Assembly: GCF_042679605.1 (NCBI RefSeq)
Contig: NZ_JBHTMU010000045.1
Coordinates: 1 to 31,596, forward strand
Source: Litorisediminicola beolgyonensis
GTDB taxonomy: Bacteria > Pseudomonadota > Alphaproteobacteria > Rhodobacterales > Rhodobacteraceae
Direction: 5' to 3'
Length of the DNA stretch: 31,596 nt
This document shows, piece by piece, positions 29,940 to 31,596 of this stretch (position 1 is the first letter of the stretch; each line of letters starts with the position of its first letter). The notes under the pieces were generated by a model, which worked only from the letters and a program-made list of their open reading frames with translations, ran no database searches and had not been told where the DNA came from. Both the position numbers and the translations under genes were made by a program.

Positions 29940-30851
29940 ATGACGCTGACACCGGAGCAACAGGCCGAGATCGACGACTTGCGCGGGCGCACGCAACCGA
30001 CGCTGCGCGCCACCGTTCCGGCTATGGAGGCGCATCTCTACCACGCCCGCCCGGTGCTCGATCACGGCTTTGTCCGGGTCATCGACTACATGGGCGACGA
30101 TGCCGCGATCTGCCAGGCGGCGCGCGTCTCCTACGGGCGCGGCACCAAGGCGGTGTCGAACGACGAGGGCCTCATCCGCTACCTGATGCGCCACTGGCAC
30201 TCGACCCCCTTCGAGATGTGCGAGCTGAAGCTGCATGTGAAGCTGCCGGTCTTCGTCGCGCGGCAATGGATCCGGCACCGGACCGCGAACGTGAACGAAT
30301 ACTCCGCCCGCTACTCGATCCTCGACCGCGAGTTCTACATCCCCGCGCCGGACGCGCTCGCGGCGCAATCGACCACCAACAACCAGGGCCGGGGCGCCGC
30401 GCTCTCGGGCGAAGAGGCCGAGCGCGTGCTGCGCATCCTCCGCGACGACGCGATGCGCTGCTACGACCATTACGAAGAGATGATCTCGGACGAGGGCCAG
30501 CAGGGCCTCGCGCGCGAGCTGGCGCGGATGAACCTGCCCGCCAACATCTACACGCAATGGTACTGGAAGGTCGATCTCCACAACCTCCTGCACTTCCTGC
30601 GCCTGCGCGCCGATGCCCACGCCCAGTACGAGATCCGCGTCTATGCCGACGCGATCTGCGAGATGGTCAAGGACTGGGTCCCCTTCGCCTACCGCGCCTT
30701 CGAGGATTACCGCATGGGCGGCGCCACCCTCTCGTCCACCGCGCTCGACTGCATCCGCCGGATGCTGGCGGGAGAGGAAGTCACGCAGGAGACCTCCGGC
30801 ATGTCCAAGGGAGAATGGCGGGAGTTTCAGGGGGTGATTGGTGATGTCTGA
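29940..30851 (+). CDS. thyX: Flavin-dependent thymidylate synthase
   Basis: The product is 303 residues. The ThyX signature RHR-x7-S is present as Arg112-His-Arg114 to Ser122 (RHRTANVNEYSARYS). Typical flanking blocks are HWHSTPFEMCELKLHVKLPV, YWKVDLHNLLHFLRLRAD, and HAQYEIRVYADAI. The enzyme methylates dUMP to dTMP with FAD and methylenetetrahydrofolate, replacing ThyA. ATG 29940 follows GAGGAGAGGG. It is divergent from the lipoprotein-Slam operon, with 202 bases between them holding an AT-rich patch (AAAATTTT at 29824-29831). Its last 8 bases overlap the start of the following low-GC gene. Confidence 0.96.
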   Translation: MTLTPEQQAEIDDLRGRTQPTLRATVPAMEAHLYHARPVLDHGFVRVIDYMGDDAAICQAARVSYGRGTKAVSNDEGLIRYLMRHWHSTPFEMCELKLHVKLPVFVARQWIRHRTANVNEYSARYSILDREFYIPAPDALAAQSTTNNQGRGAALSGEEAERVLRILRDDAMRCYDHYEEMISDEGQQGLARELARMNLPANIYTQWYWKVDLHNLLHFLRLRADAHAQYEIRVYADAICEMVKDWVPFAYRAFEDYRMGGATLSSTALDCIRRMLAGEEVTQETSGMSKGEWREFQGVIGDV

Positions 30852-31539
30852 TATTTATCAGAACGCTCGAGAGTCACTGTCACGGGTTCAGGCTTTTGAG
30901 CCCGAGAAAATTACCCGAGAGAAAGAGCTAGGTTCATACGCTTTCGCCTCGGCGGTGGAGCCAGCACGCAAATTGGTCTCACTGTTTCAGCGCGTCCCCT
31001 TAGAGGCACTGAGCGAATTCCCAGATCAGACCCTCAGGCAAATTCAATCTGCTGCTGACGGTGCTTTTGCCTTGCTCGAGGAGGCGCGGGCTTTCGATCC
31101 CGACGAAGGAAGCATTCGTGATCGTCAATCTGCAATGCCAGATAAGCTTTCGGCAGCTTATACAACTCATTTTGCGACTTTGCAGCCTCATATTTCTTAT
31201 TCGGTGGCTAGGACAATTGACTTTGCCAAGATTGAGGCAGAGGGTCGTGCTGCAATACAGGCGGCCAAAGATCTTAAGGATCGGCTTGGCGCGGAGATGT
31301 TAGAAAGCAAAGCTCAGGCCGAGCAGCTTCTAGCCGATGTCAAAAAGCTGGCAAAAGAGCAGGGTGTTACGCAGCAGGCAATTTACTTTCAGGAAGAGGC
31401 AAAGCTTAACGACGAACTTGCTAAAAAATGGCTTTTCGCAAGTGTCGCTGCGGTGGTCGTGACATTGGGCTATACGATTTCTTTATTCTTTGTTTCGCAC
31501 TTGGAGCAATTTTCCCCAGCTAGGCTCAGGACCCATTGA
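30844..31539 (+). CDS. Low-GC gene: coiled-coil, membrane-anchored protein of unknown function
   Basis: I do not recognise this product of about 231 residues from ATG 30844; in-frame GTG 30841 and TTG 30838 are also possible. The N-terminal three-quarters is soluble and helical. Residues from about 135 to 195 form a likely coiled coil (FAKIEAEGRAAIQAAKDLKD, LESKAQAEQLLADVKKLAKE). It leads to one hydrophobic stretch (LFASVAAVVVTLGYTISLFF) and a short tail. The gene overlaps thyX by 8 bases. GC content is plainly lower than all neighbours (line 31141-31200 is about 38% against about 70% inside thyX), with A/T-rich codons, suggesting acquisition by transfer. The short tail after the helix may mean a truncated second helix. 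Confidence 0.75.
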   Translation: MSDIYQNARESLSRVQAFEPEKITREKELGSYAFASAVEPARKLVSLFQRVPLEALSEFPDQTLRQIQSAADGAFALLEEARAFDPDEGSIRDRQSAMPDKLSAAYTTHFATLQPHISYSVARTIDFAKIEAEGRAAIQAAKDLKDRLGAEMLESKAQAEQLLADVKKLAKEQGVTQQAIYFQEEAKLNDELAKKWLFASVAAVVVTLGYTISLFFVSHLEQFSPARLRTH

Positions 31540-31596
31540 TCTGAGCCGAAGGGCATGATTCACCGCACGAAAACAGAGCGGTGATATGTCTAATCT

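Overview
The window comes from a GC-rich alphaproteobacterium, most likely a member of the Rhodobacteraceae (Roseobacter group). The basis is the gene order tuf – tRNA-Trp – secE – nusG – rplKA – rplJL – rpoBC, the alphaproteobacterial style of the L10 and RpoB/RpoC proteins, a ThyX-type thymidylate synthase, and an mct/meh pair. No rRNA, CRISPR array, transposase or phage structural gene is visible.

Left part (1-6,800). The 3' end of tuf and its terminator are followed by accessory genes: a GSCFA protein overlapping an SGNH-like protein, then a two-gene operon for mesaconyl-C4-CoA hydratase (meh-like) and mesaconyl-CoA C1-C4 CoA transferase (mct). Next, on the minus strand, come four related genes for small exported proteins. 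Three encode exactly 77 residues each. The fourth, beyond the tRNA-Trp gene, carries three copies of the same ~50-residue module. I do not recognise this family, and it is the most novel-looking element here.

Central part (7,000-22,720). The transcription/translation core (secE, nusG, rplK, rplA, rplJ, rplL, rpoB, rpoC) is intact but interrupted twice: by a YdeI/DUF1801-like gene between nusG and rplK, and by a periplasmic molybdopterin-oxidoreductase-fold protein plus hybrid histidine kinase pair between rplA and rplJ. Strong intrinsic terminators follow tuf, rplA, rplL and rpoC. The rplJ leader can fold into two mutually exclusive hairpins, one of which hides the ribosome binding site.

Right part (22,980-31,596). 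This holds a MarR-type regulator; an XRE regulator overlapping sdhE; a divergent class I aminotransferase with a small unknown gene behind it; and a minus-strand group of glyoxalase I and a secreted VWA-like (DUF1194) protein. It also holds a likely type 11 (Slam) surface-lipoprotein export pair: a TbpB/factor-H-binding-protein-like lipoprotein directly upstream of a Slam outer-membrane barrel. The window closes with thyX and an overlapping gene of strikingly lower GC encoding a coiled-coil, membrane-anchored protein of unknown function, possibly the edge of an acquired segment.

Long reverse-strand open frames opposite rpoB and rpoC are composition artefacts and are not annotated. All family assignments are from motif reading; no database search was run.
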